A stretch of 64,000 nucleotides of DNA, taken from the NCBI RefSeq assembly GCF_000202835.1, contig NC_015186.1, forward strand, positions 1,674,001 to 1,738,000, written 5' to 3'. Each line of letters opens with the position of its first letter. The stretch's first letter is position 1. Source of the stretch: Acidiphilium multivorum AIU301 (lineage in GTDB: Bacteria; Pseudomonadota; Alphaproteobacteria; Acetobacterales; Acetobacteraceae). The translations under genes and the position numbers were made by a program. Below, one piece after another: positions 1 to 7,987 of the stretch. Below the pieces are notes generated by a model that was given only the letters and a program-made list of their open reading frames with translations, did no database searches and was not told the origin of the DNA.

Positions 1-61
1 CCGCCGACAGCGTGCCCTCGCGGGCTATGGCGAGAAAGCTGCGCAGATCGTCCCAATCCAT
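1..61 (-). CDS. LysR-family transcriptional regulator, N-terminal fragment
   Basis: Only the first 20 codons are inside the window; the gene continues past position 1. The reverse strand reads from an ATG at 61 as MDWDDLRSFLAIAREGTLSA, the typical opening of a LysR-type winged-helix DNA-binding domain (a D-L-x-x-F hydrophobic start, then the 'G-T-L-S-A' lead into the recognition helix). It is divergent from doxX with 98 bp between starts, the usual arrangement for a LysR protein that controls its neighbour. The effector-binding domain is not visible, so the inducer cannot be guessed. Confidence 0.75.
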   Translation of the reverse strand, partial: MDWDDLRSFLAIAREGTLSA

Positions 62-88
62 CGTCACTCCTATGCGAATCCGCATGAC

Positions 89-135
89 GATAACCAAAGA
101 ATTGGATATTAACCAACCATTCTCGCATGGTTATC
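89..135. promoter_or_regulatory. Inverted repeats between lysR and doxX (candidate LysR operator)
   Basis: An 8-bp inverted repeat, GATAACCA (89-96) and TGGTTATC (128-135), encloses a smaller symmetric box, TTGG-N7-CCAA, at 102-116. The smaller box resembles the T-N11-A dyads bound by LysR-type regulators. The position, between a divergent lysR and the doxX-dioxygenase pair, fits an operator. Binding is inference. Confidence 0.45.
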
Positions 136-159
136 TGGGGGGTGAAGGAGATTACGCAC

Positions 160-585
160 ATGGACTCGACAATCGACACCCGAACCGCCGGCTACGGCGC
201 CCTGCTGCTCCGGCTAACTCTGGGCTTCCTGTTCTTCGCCCATGACTGGCTGAAATACGCCATCTTCACCCCTGCCGGGACGGAACATTTCTTCGCCAGC
301 CTCGGTCTGCCGGGCTGGTTCGGCCTGTTCGTCATGCTGTGGGAACTGGCGGCCGGCATCGCGCTGGTGCTCGGGATATGGGCGCGGCTCGCCGCGCTAC
401 TGATCGTGCCGGACCTGATCGGCGCCATCGCGCTGGTGCATATCCATAACGGGTTCTATTTCACGGCGAAAGGCGGCGGATGGGAATATCCCGCGTTCTG
501 GGCCATCGCCCTCGTGGTGCTCGCCCTGATCGGCGATGGTCCTTATGCCCTCGTCCCCACACCGTTCGGCCGGAGGACCGCGTGA
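160..585 (+). CDS. DoxX family membrane protein
   Basis: A 141-residue inner-membrane protein with about four hydrophobic segments and the family features: an early R-L-T-L-G-F-L-F segment and a central W-E-L-A-A-G-I-A-L-V-L-G helix. DoxX proteins are four-helix membrane proteins often found near oxidoreductases and linked to quinone or thiol redox; the exact role is unsettled. An ATG at 127 is possible, but the ATG at 160 has a good GGTGAAGGAG ribosome site 9 bp upstream and gives the standard N-terminus. The stop overlaps the next start by one base (TGATG), so the two are co-translated. The divergent LysR protein probably controls both. Confidence 0.85.
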   Translation: MDSTIDTRTAGYGALLLRLTLGFLFFAHDWLKYAIFTPAGTEHFFASLGLPGWFGLFVMLWELAAGIALVLGIWARLAALLIVPDLIGAIALVHIHNGFYFTAKGGGWEYPAFWAIALVVLALIGDGPYALVPTPFGRRTA

Positions 586-1367
586 TGCAACCCTCGCTCT
601 TCGTCAGCCATGGCTCGCCGATGCTGGCACTCACCGAAACCCCGGCGAGGATGTTCCTCGCCGGACTTTCCGCCACCCTGCCCAGACCTCGCGCCATTCT
701 CGTCGTCTCCGCGCATTGGGAGACGGCAGAGCCGATGGTCAATGCGGTGGCCCGCAACGAGACCATCCACGATTTCTTCGGCTTCCCCCGCGCGCTCTAC
801 GAACTTTCCTATCCCGCGCCGGGCGATGCGGCGCTGGCGCAGCGCATTGCCGGGCTGCTCGGCGAGGCCGGTTTTCCCACCGGGCTCGACCCCGCGCGCG
901 GCCTCGACCATGGCGCCTGGGTGCCGCTGCTGCTGGCCTGGCCCGCGGCCGACATCCCTGTACTCCAGCTCTCGGTACAGACCCGGCTCGGCCCGCGCCA
1001 CGCCTTCGACATCGGCCGGGCGCTGGCGCCGCTGCGGCGTGACGATGTGCTGATCGTCGGTTCCGGCAGTTTCACTCACGACCTGCGGCGCTTCCGCGGC
1101 CAGCCGGTCGACGCGCCGGAGGCGGAGGATGTGACGGCGTTCAGCGCCTGGATGGACGCGGCCATTGCCGGCAACGACATCGCCGCCCTGCTCGACTATC
1201 GCGCCCGCGCGCCGCATGCGCGCGACGAACACCCGACCGAAGAGCATCTGCTGCCGCTCTTCACCGCGATCGGCGCCGGAGAGGGCAGCGCGGCACGGCG
1301 GCTGCACAACTCGACCGAGCACGCCATCCTGCGGATGGACGCCTACGGGTTCGGCCTGCCGGCCTGA
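585..1367 (+). CDS. LigB-superfamily extradiol dioxygenase, 4,5-DOPA dioxygenase type
   Basis: A 260-residue protein of the YgiD/DODA group of class III extradiol dioxygenases, which open catechol rings with a divalent metal (zinc or iron). Histidines in family positions are visible: His9 in F-V-S-H-G-S-P, His44 in S-A-H-W-E, His109 in D-H-G-A-W and His165 in S-F-T-H-D. Length is normal. The ATG at 585 overlaps the doxX stop; a longer reading from 480 only shadows doxX. Pairing with DoxX and a LysR regulator suggests an inducible response to a phenolic or quinone. The natural substrate is not visible. Its 3' end overlaps the convergent MFS gene by 25 bp. Confidence 0.85.
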   Translation: MQPSLFVSHGSPMLALTETPARMFLAGLSATLPRPRAILVVSAHWETAEPMVNAVARNETIHDFFGFPRALYELSYPAPGDAALAQRIAGLLGEAGFPTGLDPARGLDHGAWVPLLLAWPAADIPVLQLSVQTRLGPRHAFDIGRALAPLRRDDVLIVGSGSFTHDLRRFRGQPVDAPEAEDVTAFSAWMDAAIAGNDIAALLDYRARAPHARDEHPTEEHLLPLFTAIGAGEGSAARRLHNSTEHAILRMDAYGFGLPA

Positions 1368-2584
1368 TACCGCACCGCCCAGCGCAGCGGAATCAGCGAG
1401 GCGAGCAGCAGCAGGCCGGCGACGACGAGGGCGGTGCCCGAGCGCGGCACGTCCGCCGTGCCGTCAGGCCCCAGCGTCGCCGCGTAGATCGTGGTGAACA
1501 GCAACGGGCCGACCAGCGCGGTCAGCCCGTTCAGGCTGGCGAGCAACCCCTGCAGCCGCCCCTGCTCGCGCCCGCCAATCCGGTGCGCCATGATCCCCTG
1601 CACCGCAGGCATCGCCAGCCCCCAGGCCGAGAGAACCGGGACGCCGATCCAGAAAATCCGCGAATCGGGCGCGAGACCGAACAGCACAAACCCCGCGGCG
1701 CCACCGATCAGGCCAAGGATCAGCGTTCTCGGCTCGCCAAGCCGGCGCACCATCGGCCCGACCACAACGCCGCCGACCACGGCAAACCCGACCCCGGCGG
1801 CGGCGAGGGTGGCGCCGATCAGCTGCGGGCGCCAGCCGAACCGCTCCTGCACGTAAAGCACCATGACCGAAGGCACCGCCTGCAGCGCGAGCGTGCCGAG
1901 CGCATAGATCGTCGCCGGCGCGGCCACGCCCGGCCGGCGATAGAAGCGCAGCGCATCCAGCGGGTTGAGGCCCCGCCAGCCGATCCGCCGGCGGCGGCGC
2001 GGCGCGAGCGATTCCGGCAGCGCCACCAGACCGTAGAGGAAGTTGGCGAGGGAAAGACCGGCTGCGAACCAGAACGGCAGGCGCAGCGAAACCGCGCCGA
2101 GCAGACCGCCCAGCGCCGGTCCGAGCACAAAGCCGATCGCCGCGGCAACGCCCGAGACGCCGAACGCCGCCGCCCGCCGCTCCGGTGGCGTGACATCGGA
2201 AATATATGCATTCGCGGCGGCGATGTTGGCCGACGAAGCGCCGGAGAGAATCCGCCCGGCGAGCAGCCAGCCGACCGATGGGGCCAGCGCCATCACGGTG
2301 AAATCCACCGCCTGGCCGAGGCAGGAGAGCAGGATCACCGGCCGCCGGCCGAACCGGTCGGACAGCGCGCCAAGCATCGGCGAGGCAATGAACTGCATCG
2401 CCGCCCAGGCGGCACCGAAGGCGCCGAACACATGCGCGCTCAGCCCGGCGCCCCCGCCGACCAGCCCGGTGATGAGCGCGGGCAGGACCGGCAGCACGAT
2501 CGCCATGGCCAGCATGTCCAGCAGGATCGTGGCCATGATGAAGCCGAAAGCGGCCCCGCGCCTGCGGGACGTGGAACCGCTCAT
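1343..2584 (-). CDS. MFS transporter, TetA-like (TCR/Tet family)
   Basis: A 413-residue, 12-helix drug:proton antiporter of the major facilitator superfamily. The loop 2-3 motif G-A-L-S-D-R-F-G-R-R-P (motif A) and the helix 4-5 region G-R-I-L-S-G-A-S-S-A-N match tetracycline/multidrug exporters. The same frame stays open upstream to 4039, but that part is the shadow of the symporter gene; the real start is the ATG at 2584. TetA similarity alone does not show tetracycline resistance, as many chromosomal members export unknown compounds. It follows the symporter on the same strand by 29 bp and converges on the dioxygenase gene. Confidence 0.85.
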   Translation of the reverse strand: MSGSTSRRRGAAFGFIMATILLDMLAMAIVLPVLPALITGLVGGGAGLSAHVFGAFGAAWAAMQFIASPMLGALSDRFGRRPVILLSCLGQAVDFTVMALAPSVGWLLAGRILSGASSANIAAANAYISDVTPPERRAAAFGVSGVAAAIGFVLGPALGGLLGAVSLRLPFWFAAGLSLANFLYGLVALPESLAPRRRRRIGWRGLNPLDALRFYRRPGVAAPATIYALGTLALQAVPSVMVLYVQERFGWRPQLIGATLAAAGVGFAVVGGVVVGPMVRRLGEPRTLILGLIGGAAGFVLFGLAPDSRIFWIGVPVLSAWGLAMPAVQGIMAHRIGGREQGRLQGLLASLNGLTALVGPLLFTTIYAATLGPDGTADVPRSGTALVVAGLLLLASLIPLRWAVRYQAGRPNP

Positions 2585-2613
2585 CGACACTGGCGCGAAA
2601 GACGCACCATCCC

Positions 2614-4143
2614 TCAGGCGTAGTCGGCGCTGGTGGTCACGTCGCGCGTGCGGTCCGACTTGATGGCGTGGAACACCGGCGATAGCGCGGTGGCCACGAT
2701 CACGTTCACGACGAAGGTGGCCAGCGCAATGTAGCACGGATAGGTCATCCCACCGATGTGGAACGGATAGATCGCGCCCTTGAGATGGTTCAGCAACGCG
2801 AAATGCGTCGCAAGGCCGATGCCCACCGCCCAGCCGACCAGCAACGCCCATCCGTTGTAGAACCGGGTGAACAGGCTGAATACGATGGCCGGAAAGATCT
2901 GGATCATCCACATGCCGCCAAGCAGCTGCAACTGGATCGCGTACTTCAGCGGCAGGCCGAAGATGAACAGCAGCGCTCCGATAATCATCACGATCGAGAA
3001 CAGCTTGGCGATCTGCGATTCCGCCGCCGCCGATACGCCGGGGGAGACGAATTCCTTCCAGATGTCGCGCGTGAAGATGTTCGCCGAGGCAATCGCCATG
3101 ATCGCGGCAGGCACCAGGGCGCCGATCGCGATGGCGGCAAAGGCAATGCCGACAAACCAGCCCGGCAAGGTATGGATCAGCAGCGCCGGCACGGCGAAAC
3201 TCGGCCCATAGGCTTTGAAGCCCGCGGCGAACTGGGGCAGCGCGGAAACGCCGGCTGCCACCGCCATGGCGCCGAGCAGGGTGATCAGGCCGAGCATCAG
3301 CGAATAGGCCGGCAGGATCACCGCGTTTTTTCGCACCGTCTCGCTCGAGCGCGACGACAGGATGCCGGTCAACGCGTGGGGATACAGGAACAGCGCCATC
3401 GCCGAGCCGAGTGCCAGCGTCGCATAGCCAGAATAAAGCCCGGTGGTATGCGGGCCTGGCTTCGGCAGCAGCAGCTTGGTGGAGGCGATCTTCGCGAAAA
3501 TATGTCCGAACCCGCCCAGCGAGGCCGGGATCGCGAAGATCGCCACGATGATGGTGAGGTAGATCAGCGTGTCCTTGACCACAGCGATCATGGCCGGCGC
3601 GCGAAGGCCCGACGTGTAGGTGAAGGCGGCGAGCACGAGGAAGGCCAGGATCAGCGGGAGATGACTGCCGAACCCGGTACCGAGGTTGAACGCGCCGATG
3701 ACCACCTGCATGCCGACAAGCTGCAACGCGATATAGGGCATGGTCGCGATGATGCCGGTGATACCCACCGCAAGCGCAAGCCAGCGGTTGCCATAGCGGC
3801 CTCTGACAAACTCTGGCCCGGTGACGAAACCGTATTTGGCGGCAACCCGCCACATTTTCGGAAACACAACATACAGGATCGGATAGGCGACGATGGTGTA
3901 TGGCACCGCGAAGAAGGCGATGGCGCCTGCGCCGAACATCAGCGCGGGCACGGCAATGAACGTATAGGCCGTATAAAGATCGCCGCCGATCAGGAACCAG
4001 GAAATCAGCGTGCCGAACTGGCGGCCGCCAAGCCCCCATTCGTGAAGCTGGTCGAGGTCACCGCCGCGCCAGCGTGCAGCGAAGAACCCCAGGATGAGAA
4101 CGCCGACCACGAGGACGGCGAAGACGATACCGGCTATGAGCAT
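2614..4143 (-). CDS. Sodium:solute symporter, monocarboxylate permease (MctP-like)
   Basis: A 509-residue protein of the SSS family with about 13 membrane helices along its length. The N-terminal signature E-W-G-L-G-G-R-Q-F-G with the following W-F-L-I-G-G-D-L-Y helix is typical of the permeases next to a DUF3311 protein, as in rhizobial MctP (lactate, pyruvate, acetate, propionate uptake). Start taken at ATG 4143; the frame is open further upstream, over the DUF3311 gene. The pairing with DUF3311 is the best argument for a monocarboxylate substrate. Presence in the window of isocitrate lyase and a D-lactate/glycolate oxidase is in keeping with growth on small acids. Confidence 0.82.
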   Translation of the reverse strand: MLIAGIVFAVLVVGVLILGFFAARWRGGDLDQLHEWGLGGRQFGTLISWFLIGGDLYTAYTFIAVPALMFGAGAIAFFAVPYTIVAYPILYVVFPKMWRVAAKYGFVTGPEFVRGRYGNRWLALAVGITGIIATMPYIALQLVGMQVVIGAFNLGTGFGSHLPLILAFLVLAAFTYTSGLRAPAMIAVVKDTLIYLTIIVAIFAIPASLGGFGHIFAKIASTKLLLPKPGPHTTGLYSGYATLALGSAMALFLYPHALTGILSSRSSETVRKNAVILPAYSLMLGLITLLGAMAVAAGVSALPQFAAGFKAYGPSFAVPALLIHTLPGWFVGIAFAAIAIGALVPAAIMAIASANIFTRDIWKEFVSPGVSAAAESQIAKLFSIVMIIGALLFIFGLPLKYAIQLQLLGGMWMIQIFPAIVFSLFTRFYNGWALLVGWAVGIGLATHFALLNHLKGAIYPFHIGGMTYPCYIALATFVVNVIVATALSPVFHAIKSDRTRDVTTSADYA

Positions 4144-4154
4144 GGCGACGTTCC

Positions 4155-4361
4155 TTAGCTTTCGGCGCGCCAGACGATCCAGATGATGACCGACGAGATC
4201 ACCACCCAGGCGAGCTGGTACCAATAGAAAAAGGGAAAGCCTAGCACGGCGGGCTTGGCATGATTGAAGAACGGCACCCAGAGCGTTGCCACGAAAGGCA
4301 CAAGCAATAGGAGCCGCCAAGGCGTTGAGCGCGGCTTGCGCTCTGAATTTTCCTCGGCCAC
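4155..4361 (-). CDS. DUF3311 membrane protein, symporter partner
   Basis: A 68-residue protein with two membrane helices (W-R-L-L-L-L-V-P-F and Y-Q-L-A-W-V-V-I-S-S). The pattern P-F-x(7)-P-F-F-N then G-x-P-F-F-Y-W-Y-Q is diagnostic of DUF3311, small subunits encoded just upstream of SSS permeases. It lies 11 bp before the symporter. I prefer the GTG at 4361 because GGAGAG stands just upstream; an in-frame ATG at 4376 has no ribosome site but is possible. Confidence 0.8.
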   Translation of the reverse strand: MAEENSERKPRSTPWRLLLLVPFVATLWVPFFNHAKPAVLGFPFFYWYQLAWVVISSVIIWIVWRAES

Positions 4362-4387
4362 GACATCTCTCCGCATAAAGTGATGTT

Positions 4388-4404
4388 CGTTTTTATGAAA
4401 AACG
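4388..4404. promoter_or_regulatory. Palindrome upstream of the DUF3311-symporter operon
   Basis: CGTTTTT-ATG-AAAAACG is a perfect 7-bp inverted repeat with a 3-bp centre; GATG and CATC extend it outward with slight asymmetry. It lies 27 bp upstream of the preferred start of the DUF3311 gene, in AT-rich sequence unlike its surroundings. An operator for the uptake system is a reasonable inference; the regulator is not in the window. Confidence 0.45.
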
Positions 4405-4423
4405 TCATCGCTCTTTAGGCGCA

Positions 4424-4442
4424 CTTGCCTCTGACAGGCAAG
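4424..4442 (-). terminator. Hairpin just after gmk
   Basis: On the reverse strand, CTTGCCT-GTCAG-AGGCAAG (7-bp stem, 5-nt loop) begins 4 bp after the gmk stop. No T-run follows, so it may be a weak terminator or an mRNA-stabilising 3' hairpin separating gmk from the DUF3311-symporter unit. Confidence 0.4.
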
Positions 4443-4445
4443 CAT

Positions 4446-5027
4446 TCATGCCATACGAGACGCCATCAGCCGCGCCGCCCGCAGGATCGCCGAAAGATCG
4501 CCAAGAGCCGTATCGAAATCGTTGTTTTCGATGATGAAATCGAATTCGCCCTGATGCGCGAGTTCGTCCTCGGCCTCCTCCATCCGCATCGCGATCGCGG
4601 CGGGATCATCGCCACGCGCCACAAGGCGGCGATGAAGTTCCTCAAGGCTGCTCGTGCGGATGAATACGCCAACCACATCGCGCGGCAGCGCGGCCCTGAG
4701 CTGGCGAAAGCCCTGCCAGTCGATATCGAACAGGATGTCCCGGCCCGCCGCCAGCATCTCCCCGACATGCGCGCGCGGCGTGCCGTAGGACCGGCCGAAC
4801 ACCGTCGCATACTCAAGGAATTCGCCTGCCGCGACCATGCCCGCAAACTGTTCCGGGGTACGGAAGAAATAATGCACCCCCTCCTGCTCGCCATCGCGCG
4901 GCGCGCGGGTGGTGGCGCTGATCGACAGCGACAGCCGTGAATCACCGGCAAGCAACGCCCGAGAGAGCGACGTCTTGCCGGCGCCAGAAGGCGCTGCAAG
5001 CACGAGGCAGAGGCCGCGCCTATTCAA
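4446..5027 (-). CDS. gmk: Guanylate kinase
   Basis: A 193-residue cytoplasmic kinase that converts GMP to GDP with ATP. The P-loop A-P-S-G-A-G-K-T-S begins at about residue 12, and the GMP-binding stretch T-T-R-A-P-R-D-G-E, followed by G-V-H-Y-F-F, is intact. Start codon: the only reading that keeps the usual N-terminus begins with TTG at 5027, inside the last codons of yicC (8-bp overlap), so translation is probably coupled to yicC. The yicC-gmk order is common in proteobacteria; here ccrM is also upstream. Confidence 0.95.
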   Translation of the reverse strand: MNRRGLCLVLAAPSGAGKTSLSRALLAGDSRLSLSISATTRAPRDGEQEGVHYFFRTPEQFAGMVAAGEFLEYATVFGRSYGTPRAHVGEMLAAGRDILFDIDWQGFRQLRAALPRDVVGVFIRTSSLEELHRRLVARGDDPAAIAMRMEEAEDELAHQGEFDFIIENNDFDTALGDLSAILRAARLMASRMA

Positions 5028-5928
5028 TGTTCTGAACCTGTTCGCGCAGCTGCTCGATCGTTGCCTTGAGGTCGAGCCCGATGGCGGTCAGTTGCAGCGA
5101 CGCCGACTTGCTGCACAGCGTGTTCGCCTCGCGGTTGAATTCCTGCATCAGGAAATCGAGCCGGCGGCCGACCGGTGCCGACTCTGCGAGTAACGCATGC
5201 GCCGCCTCGACATGCGCATCCAGCCGGTCAAGTTCCTCGCGCACGTCAGATTTCGTGGCGAGCAGCGCGATTTCCTGGGCCAGCCGCTCCTGCGGCACCG
5301 GGTCGGAATCGCCGAGCAGATCGGCCAGCGCGCCCTGCAGCCGGGCGCGGTGCTGAGCCGCCTGTTCCGGTGCATGAGCACGCGCCGCGGCGACCAGGCG
5401 GCGGATCGCGCCGAGCAGATCCGCGGCGATTACGGCAAGCCGACCGCCCTCGTCACGCCGCGCACGATCGAGCGCTTCGATGGCAACATCGAAGCCGGCG
5501 GCCAGAGTGGCGGCAAGAGCCTCTTGCCGGGCGGCCTCCGCATCTTCCGCGACATCCTCGGCGGGAGCGGGACGGATGACGCCAGGCAACGCCAACAGCG
5601 CCTCGGCGCGCGGCACCATCGCACCCGGAATCCGCTCCGACAATGCAAGCGCATGGCGCAGGAGCCCTTCCAGCGCCGCCTCGTCCACCATCATCGCCGC
5701 CTGGGACTCGCGCTTCAACGTCAGCGTGGCGGACACATTACCGCGCTTCAACCGCTTGCCGGCCACCTCGCGCAGCGCCGGCTCGAGCCCATCCAGCCCC
5801 GCGGGCAGGCGCATCCGAAGATCGAGCCCGCGACCGTTCACGCTGCGGATTTCCCAGACGAAACTGGCATTGTCGTGGCTGCCCGCGTGGCGGGCAAAGC
5901 CGGTCATCGAGGCAAGGGTGGAGGTCAT
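5020..5928 (-). CDS. yicC: YicC family endoribonuclease
   Basis: A 302-residue protein with the YicC N-terminal signature S-M-T-G-F-A-R and R-S-V-N-G-R-G-L-D near the start, and the C-terminal DUF1732 region near the end (F-L-M-Q-E-F-N-R-E-A-N-T). Members cleave RNA, including small regulatory RNAs, in E. coli. It overlaps ccrM by 4 bp (ATGA) upstream and gmk by 8 bp downstream, forming one operon on the reverse strand. In many alphaproteobacteria mltG stands upstream of yicC; here ccrM does. Confidence 0.92.
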   Translation of the reverse strand: MTSTLASMTGFARHAGSHDNASFVWEIRSVNGRGLDLRMRLPAGLDGLEPALREVAGKRLKRGNVSATLTLKRESQAAMMVDEAALEGLLRHALALSERIPGAMVPRAEALLALPGVIRPAPAEDVAEDAEAARQEALAATLAAGFDVAIEALDRARRDEGGRLAVIAADLLGAIRRLVAAARAHAPEQAAQHRARLQGALADLLGDSDPVPQERLAQEIALLATKSDVREELDRLDAHVEAAHALLAESAPVGRRLDFLMQEFNREANTLCSKSASLQLTAIGLDLKATIEQLREQVQNIE

Positions 5929-7007
5929 GGACGCAACGTTTCGCGCACATGATCAAGTGCGACAAGCCTCCCCTCGCGCTCGATATGCCAGAACGTCCAG
6001 CCATTGCAGCTTGCGGCGTTCTGAACCGCGGCACCGACCTGATGGATCGAGCCGCGATGCGCGCCGGCGATGATGCTGGCATCCGCCGCGACCGTGGCGC
6101 TCACCCGCCGCAGCCTGTCATGCAGCAATGTGCCTGGCGGGACCAAGCCGCGCTCGACCAGCACGCCGAAGGCGATGCGCGGCGCCTCTCTGCGGCTCGG
6201 CATCGGCCTGGTCAGATGCGCCGGCGCCGCCCGCATCTCCCGCAGCCGCGCCCAGCCGGCCTCGACGTAGGCGGGATGACGCTCAATGCCGATGAAATGC
6301 CGGTTGAGCCGCTTGGCCACCGTCGCCGTCGTCGCGGTGCCAGAAAACGGGTCCAGCACCACGTCGTCCGGGTTGGTCGCGGCCAGGATCACGCGGTGCA
6401 GCAGGGCCTCCGGCTTCTGGGTCGGATGCAGCTTGAGGCCGTGCTGGTTGCGCAGCCGCTCGCCGCCGGTGCAGAGCGGAATCGTCCAGTCGCTGCGCAT
6501 CTGTGTATCGTCGTTGAGCGATTTCATCGCCTGATAGTTGAACCGGTAACGCGATTTCGGCTCCCGCGCCGCCCAGATCAGCGTTTCGTGCGCATTCGTG
6601 AAGCGCCGGCCGCGGAAATTCGGCATCGGGTTGGTCTTGCGCCAGATCACGTCGTTGAGAATCCAGAACCCGAGATCCTGCATGATCGCGCCGAGGCGGA
6701 AAATGTTGTGATAGGAGCCGATCACCCAGATCGTCGCGTCCTTGTGCATCAGCCGCCGCGCCTCAGAGAGCCAGGCGCGCGAGAATTCGTCATAGGCCGC
6801 GAAATCGGTGAACTTGTCCCAGTCGTCGTCAACACCGTCGACCACACTGTCATCCGGCCGGCGCAATTCGCCACGGAGTTGCAGGTTGTAGGGCGGATCG
6901 GCGAAGACGCAGTCGATCGACGCATCCGGCAGCATGCGCATCATCTCGACGGCATCGCCAAGCAGAAGCTGATCGAGCGGCAATTCGCGAACGGCGGTCA
7001 AGGGCAA
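5925..7007 (-). CDS. ccrM: CcrM-type adenine-N6 DNA methyltransferase (GANTC)
   Basis: A 360-residue solitary methyltransferase of the beta class: the catalytic motif D-P-P-Y is at 37-40 and the AdoMet motif D-P-F-S-G-T at about 219-224, in that order. It is followed by the roughly 90-residue C-terminal DNA-recognition extension characteristic of CcrM (RAMA domain). CcrM methylates GANTC after replication and couples transcription to the cell cycle in alphaproteobacteria. No restriction gene lies nearby, which fits a regulatory enzyme. It heads a tightly overlapped operon with yicC and gmk. The gene starts at ATG 7007 and is divergent from the hydratase gene. Confidence 0.95.
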   Translation of the reverse strand: MPLTAVRELPLDQLLLGDAVEMMRMLPDASIDCVFADPPYNLQLRGELRRPDDSVVDGVDDDWDKFTDFAAYDEFSRAWLSEARRLMHKDATIWVIGSYHNIFRLGAIMQDLGFWILNDVIWRKTNPMPNFRGRRFTNAHETLIWAAREPKSRYRFNYQAMKSLNDDTQMRSDWTIPLCTGGERLRNQHGLKLHPTQKPEALLHRVILAATNPDDVVLDPFSGTATTATVAKRLNRHFIGIERHPAYVEAGWARLREMRAAPAHLTRPMPSRREAPRIAFGVLVERGLVPPGTLLHDRLRRVSATVAADASIIAGAHRGSIHQVGAAVQNAASCNGWTFWHIEREGRLVALDHVRETLRP

Positions 7008-7150
7008 TTTGGGCCTCGGTCTGTCTCTCCCCCCTATACCTGACGAACGCGCCGTGGTCGCGTCAATGGCTGATGCGCACCCGGACCGACCTCGCGGCTT
7101 GCATCCGGGGTCAAATCAGCCATCCTGACGCCAGCAGAGCGGAGGATTCC

Positions 7151-7921
7151 ATGCCCTACGAGATGATTGTGACCGAAACCGACGGCGCCGTGGCCGTCAT
7201 CCGGCTGAACCGCCCGGAGTCGCTGAACGCGCTGTGCGACCAGTTGATGAGCGAACTCGCCGACGCCTTGCGCGGCTTCGATTCCGACAAGTCAATCCGC
7301 TGCATCGTGCTCACCGGATCGGACAGAGCGTTCGCCGCCGGCGCCGACATCAAGGAAATGCAGAACCGTAGCTGGCCCGAAACCGGCCTCGACGATTTCA
7401 TCGGAAAATCATGGGAAGTCGTTACCACGACGCTCAAGCCGGTGATCGCGGCGGTATCGGGCTATGCGCTCGGCGGCGGATGCGAGTTGGCGATGATGTG
7501 CGACATCATCATCGCGGCCGACACGGCGAAGTTCGGCCAGCCGGAAATCGCCATCGGCGTGATCCCCGGTGCCGGCGGCACCCAGCGCCTGACCCGCGCC
7601 ATCGGGAAATCCAAGGCGATGGAGATGATCCTGACCGGCCGGATGATGGATGCCGAAGAAGCCGAACGCGCCAACCTCGTCGCCCGCGTGGTGCCGGCCG
7701 CGGACCTGATGCCGGAGGCGATGAAGCTAGCCAGGCGCATCGCCGGCATGTCTCCCGTCGCCCTCCTCCAGGCCAAACGCAGCATCAACGCCGCCTTCGA
7801 GACCATGCTGGCCGAGGGTGTGAGATACGAGCGGGCGAGCTTCCTTCCGCTGTTCGGCACACCCCACCAGCGCGAAGGCATGGCGGCCTTCATCGAGAAG
7901 CGCAAGCCGGACTTTTCATAG
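7151..7921 (+). CDS. Enoyl-CoA hydratase
   Basis: A 256-residue crotonase-fold enzyme that hydrates trans-2-enoyl-CoA in fatty-acid beta-oxidation. The oxyanion-hole and catalytic features are complete: A-A-G-A-D-I-K at 62-68, the glycine-rich G-G-G-C-E-L at 108-113 with Glu112, and Q-P-E-I at 130-133 with Glu132, the two acid/base residues of true hydratases. GGAGGA at 7141-7146 selects the ATG at 7151; the frame is open back to 7073 but that part is leader. It stands alone, without other beta-oxidation genes beside it, and is followed by a probable terminator. Confidence 0.92.
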   Translation: MPYEMIVTETDGAVAVIRLNRPESLNALCDQLMSELADALRGFDSDKSIRCIVLTGSDRAFAAGADIKEMQNRSWPETGLDDFIGKSWEVVTTTLKPVIAAVSGYALGGGCELAMMCDIIIAADTAKFGQPEIAIGVIPGAGGTQRLTRAIGKSKAMEMILTGRMMDAEEAERANLVARVVPAADLMPEAMKLARRIAGMSPVALLQAKRSINAAFETMLAEGVRYERASFLPLFGTPHQREGMAAFIEKRKPDFS

Positions 7922-7945
7922 CTCCCGGACGGCTCAGACAGGGAA

Positions 7946-7987
7946 CTGGACGGAGAACAGCCGGTCGGAGGGGCCGTCCAGCTTTCT
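7946..7987 (+). terminator. Probable terminator after the enoyl-CoA hydratase
   Basis: CTGGACGG (7946-7953) pairs perfectly with CCGTCCAG (7974-7981), followed by CTTTCT. The 20-nt loop contains further self-complementary sequence. It begins 24 bp after the hydratase stop. Confidence 0.45.

Noticed and set aside
1343-2584. Tetracycline resistance gene
   Set aside because: The protein is in the same family as TetA, but chromosomal members of this family have many substrates and there is no tetR partner.
2585-4039. N-terminal extension that would turn the Tet-like exporter into an 898-residue protein
   Set aside because: The extra part is the symporter gene read in another frame (Arg/His-rich, no hydrophobic helices). 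The exporter begins normally at ATG 2584.
2758-4158. 466-codon open frame on the plus strand
   Set aside because: It is antisense to the symporter; the translation is Gln/Arg/His-rich and lacks any motif, as expected for the complement of a GC-rich membrane protein gene.
7034-7066. TTGACG and GTATAG upstream of ccrM as a promoter
   Set aside because: The spacing is 21 bp, too long for a sigma-70 promoter, and nothing else supports it.
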